From Litorivita pollutaquae (GTDB lineage Bacteria > Pseudomonadota > Alphaproteobacteria > Rhodobacterales > Rhodobacteraceae), in assembly GCF_003205515.1 (NCBI RefSeq), contig NZ_KZ826488.1, forward strand, positions 1 to 64,000: DNA of 64,000 nucleotides, written 5' to 3'. Positions within the stretch are counted from its first letter, which is position 1, and every line of letters starts with the position of its first letter. The position numbers were made by a program, and so were the translations under genes. Under the pieces are notes generated by a model. That model was not told the DNA's origin. It made no database searches and saw only the letters and a list, made by a program, of their open reading frames with translations. Positions 52,307 to 62,050 of the stretch are shown in pieces.

Positions 52307-53452
52307 ATGTCAGGTTCACATTCATCTGCCCTTGCGGGCAAACTCGTTGTCGCGCTCGAACAGGCGGTCGCCGCCCCCTTCTGCTCGTCTCGTTTGGCCG
52401 ATGCCGGTGCGCGGGTCATCAAGGTCGAGCGCAAGGGCGCCGGTGATTTTGCCCGCGCCTATGACACCGCAGTGAACGGCGAAAGCGCCTATTTCACATG
52501 GCTGAACCGGGGCAAGGAATCGATTGCCTTGGACATCAAGGACGCCGAAGACCGCGAAATCTTGTTGAAGATGTTGGAACATGCCGATGTCTTCATTCAA
52601 AATCTGCTGCCGGGTGCTCTGGCAAAGATCGGGCTCGATTCGGCCACCTTACGGGAAAAATTTCCGCGACTCGTCACCTGTGATATCACCGGATACGGCG
52701 AAGATGGCCCGATGAAAAACGCCAAAGCCTATGACCTGTTGGTGCAGTGTGAAAGCGGATTGGCCTCGGTAACCGGCACACCGGACGGGCCCGGACGGGT
52801 TGGCGTTTCGGTCTGCGATATTGCCACCGGTATGACAGCCCACGCAGGCATCTGCGAAGCTTTGGTCGGCCGTGACCAGACCGGCAAAGGCAGCGGTGTT
52901 TCAGTGGCAATGTTCGACGTGATGGCCGACTGGATGGCGGTGCCCCTGCTCTATCACGACTATCTTGGCAAGGAGACACCGCGTGTTGGATTGAACCACA
53001 CGGTGATCTGCCCCTATGGCGCCTATGAATGCGGCGACGGTGAGCAAGTCGTCGTTGCCGTGCAGCATTCCGGCGAATGGGATCGGTTCTGCACGCATAT
53101 CCTCGGCGACGCGGACCTTGCGACCGACCCGCGGTTCCATGACAACACCTCGCGCCTGAACAATAAGATCGCGCTCGAAAAAATCATCAAGGCCGAGTTC
53201 GCGTCACATGACCGCGCCGCAATGCTCGAACGGCTGAACGCCGCAGGGATCGCATCCGGAGCCGTGAACGATGTGGCCTCCCTATCGGGCCACCCGCAGC
53301 TCGACAGGTCCACGATTGGCACGCCCTCCGGCGAAATCAATGTCCCGACGCCGCCGATCCGGCGCAACAGCGGCGCACCCATATTGGGCCCCTCGCCGGC
53401 CTTCGACGCCGACGGTACGGCAATTCGTGCCGAATTCGGACCCCGGTCATAA
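52307..53452 (+). CDS. CaiB/BaiF-family CoA-transferase
   Basis: 381 residues from the ATG at 52307; the longer frame from 52241 would run over the operator. It has LEQAVAAPFCSSRLADAGA and VERKGAGDFARAYD. The mid-region reads AYDLLVQCESG, as in transferases, in place of the racemase GHDxNY. The presumed nucleophilic Asp is Asp171 in VCDIATGM. It would transfer CoA between acids without ATP, for example from a pathway end product to a new substrate molecule. A second CaiB gene follows 28 bases later. Confidence 0.83.
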   Translation: MSGSHSSALAGKLVVALEQAVAAPFCSSRLADAGARVIKVERKGAGDFARAYDTAVNGESAYFTWLNRGKESIALDIKDAEDREILLKMLEHADVFIQNLLPGALAKIGLDSATLREKFPRLVTCDITGYGEDGPMKNAKAYDLLVQCESGLASVTGTPDGPGRVGVSVCDIATGMTAHAGICEALVGRDQTGKGSGVSVAMFDVMADWMAVPLLYHDYLGKETPRVGLNHTVICPYGAYECGDGEQVVVAVQHSGEWDRFCTHILGDADLATDPRFHDNTSRLNNKIALEKIIKAEFASHDRAAMLERLNAAGIASGAVNDVASLSGHPQLDRSTIGTPSGEINVPTPPIRRNSGAPILGPSPAFDADGTAIRAEFGPRS

Positions 53453-53480
53453 CCGAGCATAATACAGGACACGCGCACAT

Positions 53481-54647
53481 ATGACATCCGCACAGAAACC
53501 TGCGATCCTTGATGGCGTCAGGGTCATCGATCTAACGTCAGTGGTATTCGGCCCGTTGGCCACGCAAATGCTCGGTGATCTCGGTGCCGATGTCATCAAA
53601 GTCGAAGGCCCGGACGGCGATCTTTTGCGCCAAGTCCAACCCTCCCGCAACAAATTGATGGGAGCGGCCTTTCTCGGCGCCAACCGCAATAAGCGCAGTG
53701 TCGTGCTCGATCTGAAAACCCAAGCCGATCGCGACCGGCTACAAAAGCTTCTGGCCGAAGCCGATGTGATGATTTCAAGCATCCGGCCCGCAGCGCTTGC
53801 GCGGCTGTCGCTCGACCCTGACAGCTTGCGACGCGCCAATCCGAACCTGATCACGGTCTCCGCGACCGGCTACGGTCAAGATGGACCCTATGCCGCCAAG
53901 CCCGCCTTTGACGACATCGTTCAATCGGTTTCGGGTTTGGCGAGCCTCGCAACCCTACGCGACCCCGAGGCGGCGCCCGAATACGCCCCGACGATCCTCG
54001 CCGATAAGCTTGGCGGGGTGACCGCCGCCTACGCCATTATGGCCGCGCTATTTCACCGCGAACGCACGGGCGAAGCCCAGCATGTCGAGGTGCCGATGTT
54101 TGAAACGCTGGCATCCTTCCTGCTGGCTGAACATATGGATGCGGCGACATTCGAAGAAAAGCCGCAAGATTTCGGCTATGCGCGTATGCTGGTGCCGCAC
54201 CGCCGTCCGGTGCAGACCGCAGATGGCTATATTACGCTTCTCCCCTACACCAACATGCAATGGGCGCGTTTTTTCAAAGCCGTCGGACGCGATGACATGC
54301 TCGACCACCCTTGGGTCACAGATATGGATGTCCGCAGCCGCAACATTGGCGCAGTCTATGATATGGTGGCGCAGCTTGCGCTGACACGGACAACCGATGA
54401 CTGGCTCGCGATGATGGAGGACGCCGATATTCCCGCCATGCCAGTGCGCAATCTGGCGGATCTGCCGAGCGACCCGCATCTTGCAGCCACCGGCTTCTTT
54501 CAGCAAGTTGATCACCCGACCGAAGGGGGGATCTGGACAACGCAGCCGCCGGTGCGTTTCTCGGCAACCCCGGCGCGTCATGATTATCGCCCCGCCCCCC
54601 GCCTTGGAGAGCACAGCGATGAGATTTTGGGACCGGATAAGGCCTAA
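53481..54647 (+). CDS. CaiB/BaiF-family CoA-transferase, second of a pair
   Basis: 388 residues. It has IDLTSVVFGPLATQMLGDLGA and VEGPDGD. AFDDIVQSVSG replaces the racemase His motif, and the presumed nucleophilic Asp is Asp175 in LADKLGG, so it is a transferase and not a racemase. The two adjacent CaiB-type genes differ strongly, so they are not a recent duplication; some family members work as heterodimers. It ends 21 bases from the convergent acyl-CoA dehydrogenase gene, with no clear terminator between them. Confidence 0.83.
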   Translation: MTSAQKPAILDGVRVIDLTSVVFGPLATQMLGDLGADVIKVEGPDGDLLRQVQPSRNKLMGAAFLGANRNKRSVVLDLKTQADRDRLQKLLAEADVMISSIRPAALARLSLDPDSLRRANPNLITVSATGYGQDGPYAAKPAFDDIVQSVSGLASLATLRDPEAAPEYAPTILADKLGGVTAAYAIMAALFHRERTGEAQHVEVPMFETLASFLLAEHMDAATFEEKPQDFGYARMLVPHRRPVQTADGYITLLPYTNMQWARFFKAVGRDDMLDHPWVTDMDVRSRNIGAVYDMVAQLALTRTTDDWLAMMEDADIPAMPVRNLADLPSDPHLAATGFFQQVDHPTEGGIWTTQPPVRFSATPARHDYRPAPRLGEHSDEILGPDKA

Positions 54648-54668
54648 CCCCACCCGGTCCCGAACCGA

Positions 54669-55826
54669 TCAGATATCCATCGACCGGGCGATCAATTCTT
54701 TCATGATCTCGTTCGTGCCGCCATAGATCATCTGCACCCGGCTGTCGGCATAAAGACGCGCGATCGGGTATTCCATCATGAAACCGTAACCGCCGTGCAG
54801 TTGCAGGCATTCATGCATGACCTCGTTTTGGGTCTGACTGCCCCACCATTTCGCCATGGACGCTGTGGCCGCATCCAATTCGCCGGCCTCAAGCCGCGCA
54901 ATGCCATCATTGACAAAGCTACGCAGCAATTCGGCCTTGGTCTTGCATTCGGCCAATTTGAACCGGGTGTTTTGGAAATCCATGATCCGGCTGCCGAAGG
55001 CTTTGCGGTCCTGAACGTATTTCACGGTTTCGTCGATGGCGAAGTCAATAAAGCCAAGCGCCGTGATGCCGATCATCAGCCGCTCCCATGGCAGTTGCTT
55101 CATCAACTGATAAAACCCCTGCCCTTCTTCGGCGCCAAGCAGGTTTGAGGTCGGCACGCGCACATCTTCAAAGAACAGCTCTGCCGTGTCCGAACCCTTC
55201 ATGCCCAATTTCTTGAGGTTGCGCCCACGGCGGAACCCTTCCGCGCCTTCGGTTTCCAGAACGATCAGCGAAACACCCTTGGCACCGGCGCCGCGATCGG
55301 TTTTGGCCACGACCACGATGATATCTGCGGTATGACCGTTGGTGATGAAGATCTTCGAGCCGTTGATCTTGTAGTGATTGCCGTCTTTTTCCGCGTGGGT
55401 TTGGACGTTTTGAAGATCGGATCCCGTTCCCGGTTCGGTCATGGCGATGGCCGCGACGTTCTCGCCGCTGATCAACTTCGGCAACCATTTTTTCTTCTGC
55501 TCTTCGCTGCCATAGGCGTTGATGTAATGGATCACGATGGTCTGAATGCCATAGCCCCAACCGGTGTCACCGGTGCGGCCCTGTTCATAGACGGTGATCG
55601 CATCGAACCCGATGCCGCCACCAAACCCGCCGTACTCTTCGTCAATGGATCCGCCCATGACGCCCTGTTCGCCAACGGTCGTCCAGAAGTCACGATCGAC
55701 GATGCCTTGCTCTGCCCATTTATCAATGTTCGGAGCCATTTCAGCATCAAAAAGCTTGCGGGTGCTGTCCGCGAACATCTTGTGTTCACCGGTCGCCCAA
55801 TTTGGGGAGTTCTTAATCAAAGACAT
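54669..55826 (-). CDS. Acyl-CoA dehydrogenase (single-gene unit)
   Basis: 385 residues. MTEPGTGSDLQNVQT, LPWERLMIGI (mid-protein Glu) and IYGGTNEIMKELIARSMDI are the key motifs; Gly replaces the YEGT glutamate, so the base is at the mid-protein position, as in long-chain and citronellyl-CoA-type enzymes. The start follows TAGGAAAA. It is transcribed alone behind the degenerate operator site 6. It probably catalyses a first dehydrogenation of a long or branched acyl-CoA. Confidence 0.86.
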   Translation of the reverse strand: MSLIKNSPNWATGEHKMFADSTRKLFDAEMAPNIDKWAEQGIVDRDFWTTVGEQGVMGGSIDEEYGGFGGGIGFDAITVYEQGRTGDTGWGYGIQTIVIHYINAYGSEEQKKKWLPKLISGENVAAIAMTEPGTGSDLQNVQTHAEKDGNHYKINGSKIFITNGHTADIIVVVAKTDRGAGAKGVSLIVLETEGAEGFRRGRNLKKLGMKGSDTAELFFEDVRVPTSNLLGAEEGQGFYQLMKQLPWERLMIGITALGFIDFAIDETVKYVQDRKAFGSRIMDFQNTRFKLAECKTKAELLRSFVNDGIARLEAGELDAATASMAKWWGSQTQNEVMHECLQLHGGYGFMMEYPIARLYADSRVQMIYGGTNEIMKELIARSMDI

Positions 55827-55864
55827 GTTGTTTTCCTACCGAACATTACGAGAATTATAGAAAA

Positions 55865-55880
55865 TCTAACAACTGTTTTG
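55865..55880. promoter_or_regulatory. Degenerate operator, site 6 (TetR regulon)
   Basis: TCTAACAACTGTTTTG keeps the left arm and centre of site 1 exactly, but has three mismatches in the right arm. It lies 39 bases upstream of the acyl-CoA dehydrogenase start. Binding is expected to be weaker than at the perfect sites. Confidence 0.55.
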
Positions 55881-55982
55881 TTTTTTGACAACGATGCATA
55901 CTTGCTCTGACGGAGCGTCATATTGCGCAAAACCGGCCCCCGGCGCCGCGCGGTTGGCCCCAGGGCGAAAACGCTCCAACCA

Positions 55983-56012
55983 TAAAAAAGGCCCGCCAGT
56001 TTGGCGGGCCTT
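55983..56012 (-). terminator. Terminator of the etfBA operon
   Basis: On the minus strand AAGGCCCGCCA (56012-56002) pairs with TGGCGGGCCTT (55998-55988) and is followed by TTTTTTATG. It lies about 40 bases after the etfA stop and has the full form of an intrinsic terminator. Confidence 0.85.
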
Positions 56013-56048
56013 CGATCTGTTGTTGCGGGCCCATTTGCCCACCGCGAT

Positions 56049-56975
56049 TTAGAGTTTTTCGGTCAGTTCCGGCACGGCCTCGAAGAGGTCTGCGACCAAT
56101 CCGAAATCGGCAACCTGAAAGATCGGGGCTTCTTCGTCTTTGTTGATCGCGACGATGATTTTCGAATCTTTCATACCGGCCAAGTGCTGGATCGCACCCG
56201 AAATACCGGCCGCGATGTACAAAGCCGGCGCAACGACTTTGCCGGTCTGTCCCACTTGCCAATCGTTCGGGGCATAGCCGGAATCGACCGCCGCACGGGA
56301 TGCACCCACTGCCGCGCCCAGCTTGTCGGCCAAGGCTTCGATGATTTTGAAATCCTCTTCGGAGCCGACGCCACGGCCGCCCGACACAACGATACCGGCG
56401 GAGGTGAGCTCGGGGCGGTCGCTTTCGGCGACTTTGTCCTCAACCCATTCCGAAAGGCCCGGGTTCTCTGCGGCGCCAATGGTTTCAACCGAAGCCGAAC
56501 CGCCCGTGGGTGCCGCATCAAAGGTCGACGTGCGGAAGGTGATGACTTTCTTTGCATCCGACGATTTCACGGTCTGCACCGCGTTGCCCGCGTAGACCGG
56601 GCGTTCAAAGGTCGTGCCATCGACAACACCGGACACATCCGACAATACCATCACATCCAACAGCGCAGCGACGCGCGGCATGACGTTTTTCGCGTCCGTG
56701 GTGGCCGGTGCAACGATGTGCTCGTAATCGCCTGCAAGGCTTACGATCAACGCCGCAGTCGGCTCCGCCAAACGGTGGCCGAGACTTTCGTCTTCGGCGA
56801 CCAACACTTTCGACACGCCATCGATGGTGGCCGCCGCATCGCCCGCAGCGGCAGCAGACGCGCCGGCGCACAAAACGGTTACATCACCGATCGCCTTGGC
56901 GGCGGTCACGGCCTTGGCGGTGGCATCCATCGCCAGTTCGCCATTGGTCACTTCGGCAAGGAGAAGAACAGCCAT
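56049..56975 (-). CDS. etfA: Electron transfer flavoprotein alpha subunit
   Basis: 308 residues, the normal ETF-alpha length. The FAD-binding signature is intact: [12 protein letters not shown], then [19 protein letters not shown] and [20 protein letters not shown]. With EtfB it carries electrons from the many acyl-CoA dehydrogenases of this region to ETF-ubiquinone oxidoreductase at the inner membrane. The ATG shares one base with the etfB stop (TAATG). This may be the main ETF of the cell or a copy dedicated to the pathway; a second copy cannot be excluded from this window. Confidence 0.95.
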   Translation of the reverse strand: MAVLLLAEVTNGELAMDATAKAVTAAKAIGDVTVLCAGASAAAAGDAAATIDGVSKVLVAEDESLGHRLAEPTAALIVSLAGDYEHIVAPATTDAKNVMPRVAALLDVMVLSDVSGVVDGTTFERPVYAGNAVQTVKSSDAKKVITFRTSTFDAAPTGGSASVETIGAAENPGLSEWVEDKVAESDRPELTSAGIVVSGGRGVGSEEDFKIIEALADKLGAAVGASRAAVDSGYAPNDWQVGQTGKVVAPALYIAAGISGAIQHLAGMKDSKIIVAINKDEEAPIFQVADFGLVADLFEAVPELTEKL

Positions 56976-57733
56976 TACACAGCCCCCGCTTCTTTAAGTT
57001 TCGTAATCAGTTCATCGACCGATTCCACCATGATACCGGCCGAGCGTTCGGCGGGCTCTGCGGTCTTGATGACTTCGAGACGCGGCGAAACATCGACACC
57101 GTAATCGGCGGCGGTTTTCTCGTCCAACGGCTTTTTCTTGGCCTTCATGATGTTGGGCAAGGAGGCATAGCGCGGTTCGTTCAAGCGCAGATCGACGGTC
57201 ACGATGGTGGGCATCTTGACCGAAATCGTTTGCAAGCCGCCGTCAACCTCACGGGTCACCTTGGCATTGTCGCCATCGATGTCCACTTCGGAGGCGAAGG
57301 TCGCCTGCGACCAGCCCAGAAGCGCCGACAGCATTTGGCCGGTGGCGTTCATGTCGTTGTCGATCGCCTGTTTGCCGCACAGTACAAGGCCCGGCTGCTC
57401 TTCGTCGACAATGGCTTTGAGGATCTTGGCAACGGCCAGAGGTTCGATATCCTGATGGACGTCATCGGCGGCCACGACCAAAATCGCGCGATCCGCACCC
57501 ATGGCCAAAGCTGTGCGCAGGGTTTCCTGCGCTTGCTTCACACCGATCGAGACGGCAACCACCTCATCGGCCTTGCCGGCTTCTTTCAGGCTGATCGCCT
57601 CTTCGACGGCAATCTCGTCAAAAGGGTTCATCGACATTTTTACATTGGCAAGATCGACACCCGATCCGTCCGCTTTGACGCGAACTTTCACGTTATAATC
57701 GATCACGCGTTTGACAGGCACAAGCACCTTCAT
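56975..57733 (-). CDS. etfB: Electron transfer flavoprotein beta subunit
   Basis: 252 residues, starting [19 protein letters not shown], the standard EtfB opening. Further family segments are [18 protein letters not shown], the [11 protein letters not shown] motif with QMLSALLGW, and [21 protein letters not shown], the recognition loop that docks on acyl-CoA dehydrogenases. It binds AMP and pairs with EtfA. It is the first gene of the two-gene operon. Confidence 0.95.
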   Translation of the reverse strand: MKVLVPVKRVIDYNVKVRVKADGSGVDLANVKMSMNPFDEIAVEEAISLKEAGKADEVVAVSIGVKQAQETLRTALAMGADRAILVVAADDVHQDIEPLAVAKILKAIVDEEQPGLVLCGKQAIDNDMNATGQMLSALLGWSQATFASEVDIDGDNAKVTREVDGGLQTISVKMPTIVTVDLRLNEPRYASLPNIMKAKKKPLDEKTAADYGVDVSPRLEVIKTAEPAERSAGIMVESVDELITKLKEAGAV

Positions 57734-57773
57734 TTGCGGTCTCCTTAAAGTTCTTGATATGGTTGCGACCGGT

Positions 57774-58556
57774 TTATTGGTCGTTGAATTCAGGCTTTCG
57801 TTTTTCCGAGAACGCTTTCATGGCCTCGGGAAAATCATGGGCGCAGAGTAGAACGCTTTGCACGTCGCGCTCAATGTCGAGCGCTTCGATATAGTTGCAC
57901 TCTGCAGTGCTGCGCATCACCCGCTTGGCGCTTTGAACACCAAACATCGGATGCTGGGCAATCTCGCGGGCGATTTCAAGCGCACGCGCTTCGACTTGAT
58001 CTGCAGGCACGCATTCTTCTACAACTCGCAGGTCCTTTGCGGTGATCCCGTCGATCTCGCGACCTGTGAGAACAAGCATCCGCGCCACACCGGCGCCGAC
58101 GCGTTGTTGCAAAAGCCAGCTCGACCCGGTGTCGGGACATCCGCCAACGCGGGCGAAGACTTCGCACAGTCGCGCATCTTCGGCAGCCACAACGATATCT
58201 GCCGACAAGGCCAAGCTCAGGCCCGCGCCAAAAGCGACGCCGCATACAGCAGAAATCAAAGGCTTTTTGAACAAATAGGCCGCGCGGCCGCCATCATGCA
58301 CCCGATCGACCATTTCGGACGTGGCGCGTGCTCCCTTGGCGATCTCGGCTTGGAACCCGACCAGGTCGCCGCCACTGCTGAAATGATCGCCGCCGGTCAT
58401 GACCACGGCACGGATCGTATCGTCGCGCTCGGCATCGCGCAGATGCGCCACCAGTTCTTCAACAAAAGCCATGCTGTACGGATTGCGTTTCTTGGCCTCA
58501 AGAAAGCGCAGGATGCCAATCGGCCCGTCCCGCTCCAGACGAATAAGTTCGCTCAT
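57774..58556 (-). CDS. Enoyl-CoA hydratase/isomerase (crotonase) family protein
   Basis: 260 residues from the ATG after GAGGAGG; the longer frame to 58844 reads through the neighbouring gene. [12 protein letters not shown] and [18 protein letters not shown] are the oxyanion-hole segments. The hydratase glutamates are replaced: Ser stands in GLSLA, and Phe in LCEVFARVG. It resembles the crotonase at 2148 in CEVF/GEVF and the following PDTGSS/PGDAGS, so these two form a subgroup of probable isomerases or special hydratases. Confidence 0.82.
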   Translation of the reverse strand: MSELIRLERDGPIGILRFLEAKKRNPYSMAFVEELVAHLRDAERDDTIRAVVMTGGDHFSSGGDLVGFQAEIAKGARATSEMVDRVHDGGRAAYLFKKPLISAVCGVAFGAGLSLALSADIVVAAEDARLCEVFARVGGCPDTGSSWLLQQRVGAGVARMLVLTGREIDGITAKDLRVVEECVPADQVEARALEIAREIAQHPMFGVQSAKRVMRSTAECNYIEALDIERDVQSVLLCAHDFPEAMKAFSEKRKPEFNDQ

Positions 58557-58566
58557 TTCAGCCTCC

Positions 58567-59343
58567 TCAGGTGCCGGTCCAAACCGGCGCGCGTTTCTCT
58601 GCAAAGGCTTTGGGGCCTTCGACGCCATCATTGCTGGCATACACCACCTCATGCAGGCGCTTGCCCTCTTCCAAACCGCCGGCGCAGCCCAGATCCATGG
58701 TCGCGCGCACACTGCCTTTGGCCGCAACGACGGACAACGGCGCCGCAGAGGCAATTCGTTTGGCAAGATCATACGCCCGCGCACGCACTTCGTCCGGGGT
58801 GTCTTCGATATAATTGGTAAAGCCGTAATCATGCAGCCGCTCAATCGGCATCAGGTCACCGGTCAGGACGATTTCCATAAGGATCGGTTGCGGCAGCATC
58901 GACAGCGCCGGAGCCGCCCACGGAGAACCGCGGCCGATCTTAACTTCGGTAATCCCGACCTTGGTGCCCTTCAGACCCACGCGCAGATCACAATTCAGCG
59001 TCAGCATCATGCCGCCCGCCATCAGGGATCCGGTCATGGCGGCGATAATCGGCTTTTTGCAATCGCGCATCTTTTCGTGAAACGGATCGCGCATCTTGCT
59101 GAGGATATCGACACCCTCATCACGGGCGATCTGCGTTGCTTCCTTCAAATCGAGCCCGGCGCTAAATACACCGCAGTCGGTTGAGGTCAAAATGGCCACG
59201 CGAACATTGTCGTCGGCTTCGATCATTTCCCAAGCATCGGTCAGCCCGTTTGTTGCTGCCACGGACAAAGCATTCTTGCGCTCGGGCCGGTTGATACAAA
59301 CTGTTGCAATGCCGTCTTCAATCGTCACGTCGATGGGGTTCAT
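58567..59343 (-). CDS. Enoyl-CoA hydratase (crotonase) family protein
   Basis: 258 residues. FSAGLDLKEATQIA and TGSLMAGGMMLTLNCDLRV form the oxyanion hole. The second catalytic position is kept as Glu in VGITEVKIG, while the first is Met. One conserved acid is typical for several CoA hydratases and lyases of this superfamily. It is encoded 10 bases upstream of the next crotonase in a two-gene minus-strand unit. Substrate unknown. Confidence 0.82.
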   Translation of the reverse strand: MNPIDVTIEDGIATVCINRPERKNALSVAATNGLTDAWEMIEADDNVRVAILTSTDCGVFSAGLDLKEATQIARDEGVDILSKMRDPFHEKMRDCKKPIIAAMTGSLMAGGMMLTLNCDLRVGLKGTKVGITEVKIGRGSPWAAPALSMLPQPILMEIVLTGDLMPIERLHDYGFTNYIEDTPDEVRARAYDLAKRIASAAPLSVVAAKGSVRATMDLGCAGGLEEGKRLHEVVYASNDGVEGPKAFAEKRAPVWTGT

Positions 59344-59396
59344 GAGCTACGCCTCTTCTCGTCGTAAAATTTTCGGCTGTTAAGCCAGCAGGAAGT

Positions 59397-59434
59397 CCCC
59401 CGCAGCTGGAATGCTGCGGGGGGTAGGTTTTTTT
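59397..59434 (+). terminator. GC-rich hairpin with U-run next to a binding-protein gene
   Basis: CCCCCGCAGC (59397-59406) pairs with GCTGCGGGGG (59413-59422), and TTTTTTT follows on the plus side at 59428-59434. On the minus strand it lies just past the stop of the binding-protein gene ending at 59433, where it could stabilise the mRNA end. The U-run only suits termination of plus-strand transcripts. Confidence 0.5.
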
Positions 59435-60683
59435 AGTCTACGTGGAACTTCTCGGAGCTTTCCTTGATCACTTCCCACACAACGTCGAGATACTCGGCGC
59501 TCCAGTCGGTCAGCGGAACCCATTGTTCACCGTCCCACTGCTCAACGCGGGTTTTACCACCGCCACCGTGATCTTCGCCGGTCACAGTCAACGGAGCCAT
59601 CAGACCATTGGCATCGTAACCTTCAAGCTTCTCGTAACCCGCTTTCATGGTCTCGGGGGTCAGCGGCCAGCCATTTTCTTTGATGGCGATACGGGCGGCT
59701 TCGAACGCGGCGGAGTACATGCTCATGCCGGTGTTGTAATACACGTCACGGACTTTTTCTTCCGGGCCGCTGCCTTTGCCGTTGGCGTAGTAAGTGTCGA
59801 GCATCGTTTTGATGATTGGCACTTCTTGACCACCGGCAACGTTGGTCCCGCGAAGAACGCCTTTGGCGTCTGCTTCACCGATGTTGCTGATGTCGACTTC
59901 GTTCATCCAGTTCACCGACAGGTAGCGGTCAATCGGGAAACCGTTACGGCGCATTTCCTTGGATGCGACAACGTGGCCACCGGCGAGAAGCCAGCTGATC
60001 ACATAGTCAGGCTTGTCACGACGGATTTTACTCCACGCACCGGACTGGTCCGATCCCGGCAGTGGCACCGGATAGAGATCAAGTTCAAAACCTTCTTTTT
60101 CGGCAAGTGTCTTCAGGATCTCGATCGGTTCCTGACCGAACGGATAATCAAGATAGATGAAGCCGATTTTCGCATCGCTCAGATTGCCGTCCAACTGTTG
60201 CTTGATAAAGGCAACGTCGTTGGCGGCTTGCTGCCAATAGGTCGGGCCGATTGGGAAGACCCATTCGAAGACTTCACCATCGACCGCGTCACCACGACCA
60301 ACCGCAGATTGCATCAAGATGTTCTCGTCTTTCATGATACGCGGCAAAGCAGCGTTCGAGACGGGCGTGGACAGGAAGTTAAAAATAAACACCCCGTCAC
60401 GCTTGAGCTGCTCGTAGCATTCAACGCCACGCTGCGGTTCGTTACCGTGGTCACGCACGACCATTTCAACCGGATGGCCTTCGATGCCGCCATTGTCGTT
60501 GGCATACATCGCGAGATCCTGCGCGGCTTGAGCCACCTGGGGCGAAATGAATGTGTACGACTTGCTAAGGTCGAAGCACAGACCGAAACGGATCGGTTCC
60601 TCGGCTTGGGCGGAGCCCACCGCTGCGCCAGTTGCCAAAGCAGCGGTAAGAGCCGCCACCTTGATGTGTTGAGTGATTTTCAT
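59433..60683 (-). CDS. ABC transporter substrate-binding protein (LivK-type), copy A
   Basis: 416 residues with an N-terminal signal peptide (about 1-27, hydrophobic AALTAALATGAAVGSAQA, cleavage after AQA). The mature protein is a type I periplasmic-binding fold: PIRFGLCFDLSKSYTF, VVRDHGNEPQRGVECYEQL, DYPFGQEPIEILKTLAEKEG and PVPLPGSDQSGAWSKIRRDK. The next gene encodes a close paralogue with the same segments. It belongs to the second importer, whose ATPase and permeases are encoded just upstream on the same strand. The start follows GGGAGAG. Confidence 0.88.
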   Translation of the reverse strand: MKITQHIKVAALTAALATGAAVGSAQAEEPIRFGLCFDLSKSYTFISPQVAQAAQDLAMYANDNGGIEGHPVEMVVRDHGNEPQRGVECYEQLKRDGVFIFNFLSTPVSNAALPRIMKDENILMQSAVGRGDAVDGEVFEWVFPIGPTYWQQAANDVAFIKQQLDGNLSDAKIGFIYLDYPFGQEPIEILKTLAEKEGFELDLYPVPLPGSDQSGAWSKIRRDKPDYVISWLLAGGHVVASKEMRRNGFPIDRYLSVNWMNEVDISNIGEADAKGVLRGTNVAGGQEVPIIKTMLDTYYANGKGSGPEEKVRDVYYNTGMSMYSAAFEAARIAIKENGWPLTPETMKAGYEKLEGYDANGLMAPLTVTGEDHGGGGKTRVEQWDGEQWVPLTDWSAEYLDVVWEVIKESSEKFHVD

Positions 60684-60708
60684 CTTTACTCTCTCCCTTT
60701 GAGTGAAT

Positions 60709-60747
60709 GCAGGGCGTTCGTTCTTCTATGACGACGGAGCGCCCTGC
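60709..60747 (-). other. Hairpin between the two binding-protein genes
   Basis: GCAGGGCG (60709-60716) pairs with CGCCCTGC (60740-60747) with a 23-base loop. It may be an mRNA-stabilising or attenuating element that lets the binding proteins be made at different levels. No U-run follows. Confidence 0.35.
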
Positions 60748-60777
60748 CAGATAGTTTACAATCAGTTAATCAAACTG

Positions 60778-62016
60778 TCATTGTCCGTATTTCTCGGAGC
60801 TTTCCTTGACCACGTCCCACACAACGTCAGAATATGCGGAGATCCAGTCAGTTTGCGGAACCCAGGTTTCGCCGTCCCACATTTCGATGCGGGTCTTGCC
60901 ACCGCCGCCGTGATCTTCTCCGGTCACGGTAATCGGCGCCATCAGACCGTTTGCATCAAAATCCTTCAGAGTTTCGAGGCCAGCCTTGTAAGACTCCGGC
61001 GTGATCGGCAGCCCTTCGAGTTCAACAGCCTTGCGCGCGGCTTCGAACACGATCGAATACATCGCAAGCCCGGTGTTGTAGAAAACGTCTTCTGTTTTCT
61101 CCAGCGGGCCAGAGCCTTCACCCTTTTCATAAAGCTCGGCAAGGATCTCTTGGCGCAGGGGCACGTCAAGACCGCCCACCACATTGGTGCCGCGCTTCAA
61201 ACCAATGGCGGCCTCGTTGCCGATATTGGCGATATCAACTTCGTTCAACCAGTTGACCGAAATGTACTTGTCCATGGGGATGCGGTTACGCTGCATCTCT
61301 TTCGACGCGACAACATGTGCCCCGCCCAACATCCAGACGATGACATGATCGGGCTTGTCGCGGCGCACCTTGGACCACACGCTGGCCTGATCGCTGCCGG
61401 GAAGCGGAACCGGATAGAGTTCGAGGTCGAAACCCTCTTTCTCGGACAGGGTTTCGAGAATCTCGATCGGCTCTTGGCCAAACGGATAATCGAAGTAAAC
61501 AAATCCGACTTTTACATCCGACAGATCGCCATCATGCAATTGCTTGAGATAGGCAACATCGTTGGCCGCCTGTCCCCAATAGGTCGGTCCGACCGGATAT
61601 ACCCAATCGAAGACCGTGCCGTCCACCGCGTCACCACGTCCGACGAGTGATTGCATCAAGACGCGCCCGTCTTCCATGGCCCGCGGCAGGATCGCCAAAG
61701 ACACCGGGGTGGACAACGTATCGAAGACAAAAACGCCCTCGCGGCTAAGTTTGGAGTAGCATTCAATCCCGCGCTGTGGCTCGTTGCCGTGGTCACGCAC
61801 GATGACTTCCACCGGCTCCCCACCGATGCCGCCCTTCAGGTTGACCAGCTTTGCCAGATCCATGGCGGCTTGCGAAACCTGCGGCGAAGCAAATGTATAT
61901 GCTTTGCTGAGGTCGTAACAAACGCCCACTTTGAACGGCTCGGCCAGAGCCTGCGACCCTGTAATCAGGCCGCCCATCATCGAAAATACGGCTAATGCCT
62001 TGGTAAGTTGTCTCAT
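60778..62016 (-). CDS. ABC transporter substrate-binding protein (LivK-type), copy B
   Basis: 412 residues with a signal peptide (about 1-25, ending SQALA before EPFKVGVCYD). It shares with copy A the stretches VRDHGNEPQRG, YPFGQEPIEIL, PVPLPGSDQ and GEDHGGGGKTR. Sequence similarity runs over the full length, so it is a tandem paralogue. Two related binding proteins for one importer imply two related ligands, or differing affinities. It starts after GGGAGGAC, and the ATPase gene is upstream in the same direction. Confidence 0.88.
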   Translation of the reverse strand: MRQLTKALAVFSMMGGLITGSQALAEPFKVGVCYDLSKAYTFASPQVSQAAMDLAKLVNLKGGIGGEPVEVIVRDHGNEPQRGIECYSKLSREGVFVFDTLSTPVSLAILPRAMEDGRVLMQSLVGRGDAVDGTVFDWVYPVGPTYWGQAANDVAYLKQLHDGDLSDVKVGFVYFDYPFGQEPIEILETLSEKEGFDLELYPVPLPGSDQASVWSKVRRDKPDHVIVWMLGGAHVVASKEMQRNRIPMDKYISVNWLNEVDIANIGNEAAIGLKRGTNVVGGLDVPLRQEILAELYEKGEGSGPLEKTEDVFYNTGLAMYSIVFEAARKAVELEGLPITPESYKAGLETLKDFDANGLMAPITVTGEDHGGGGKTRIEMWDGETWVPQTDWISAYSDVVWDVVKESSEKYGQ

Positions 62017-62050
62017 GTTGTCCTCCCTGGATGTTGTCTTTTTTAGTACC

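Noticed and set aside
53525-53545. An additional TetR operator-like TCTAAC sequence inside a CoA-transferase gene
   Set aside because: Only the left arm is present, followed by GTCAGTGG; there is no palindrome, and it lies in coding sequence.
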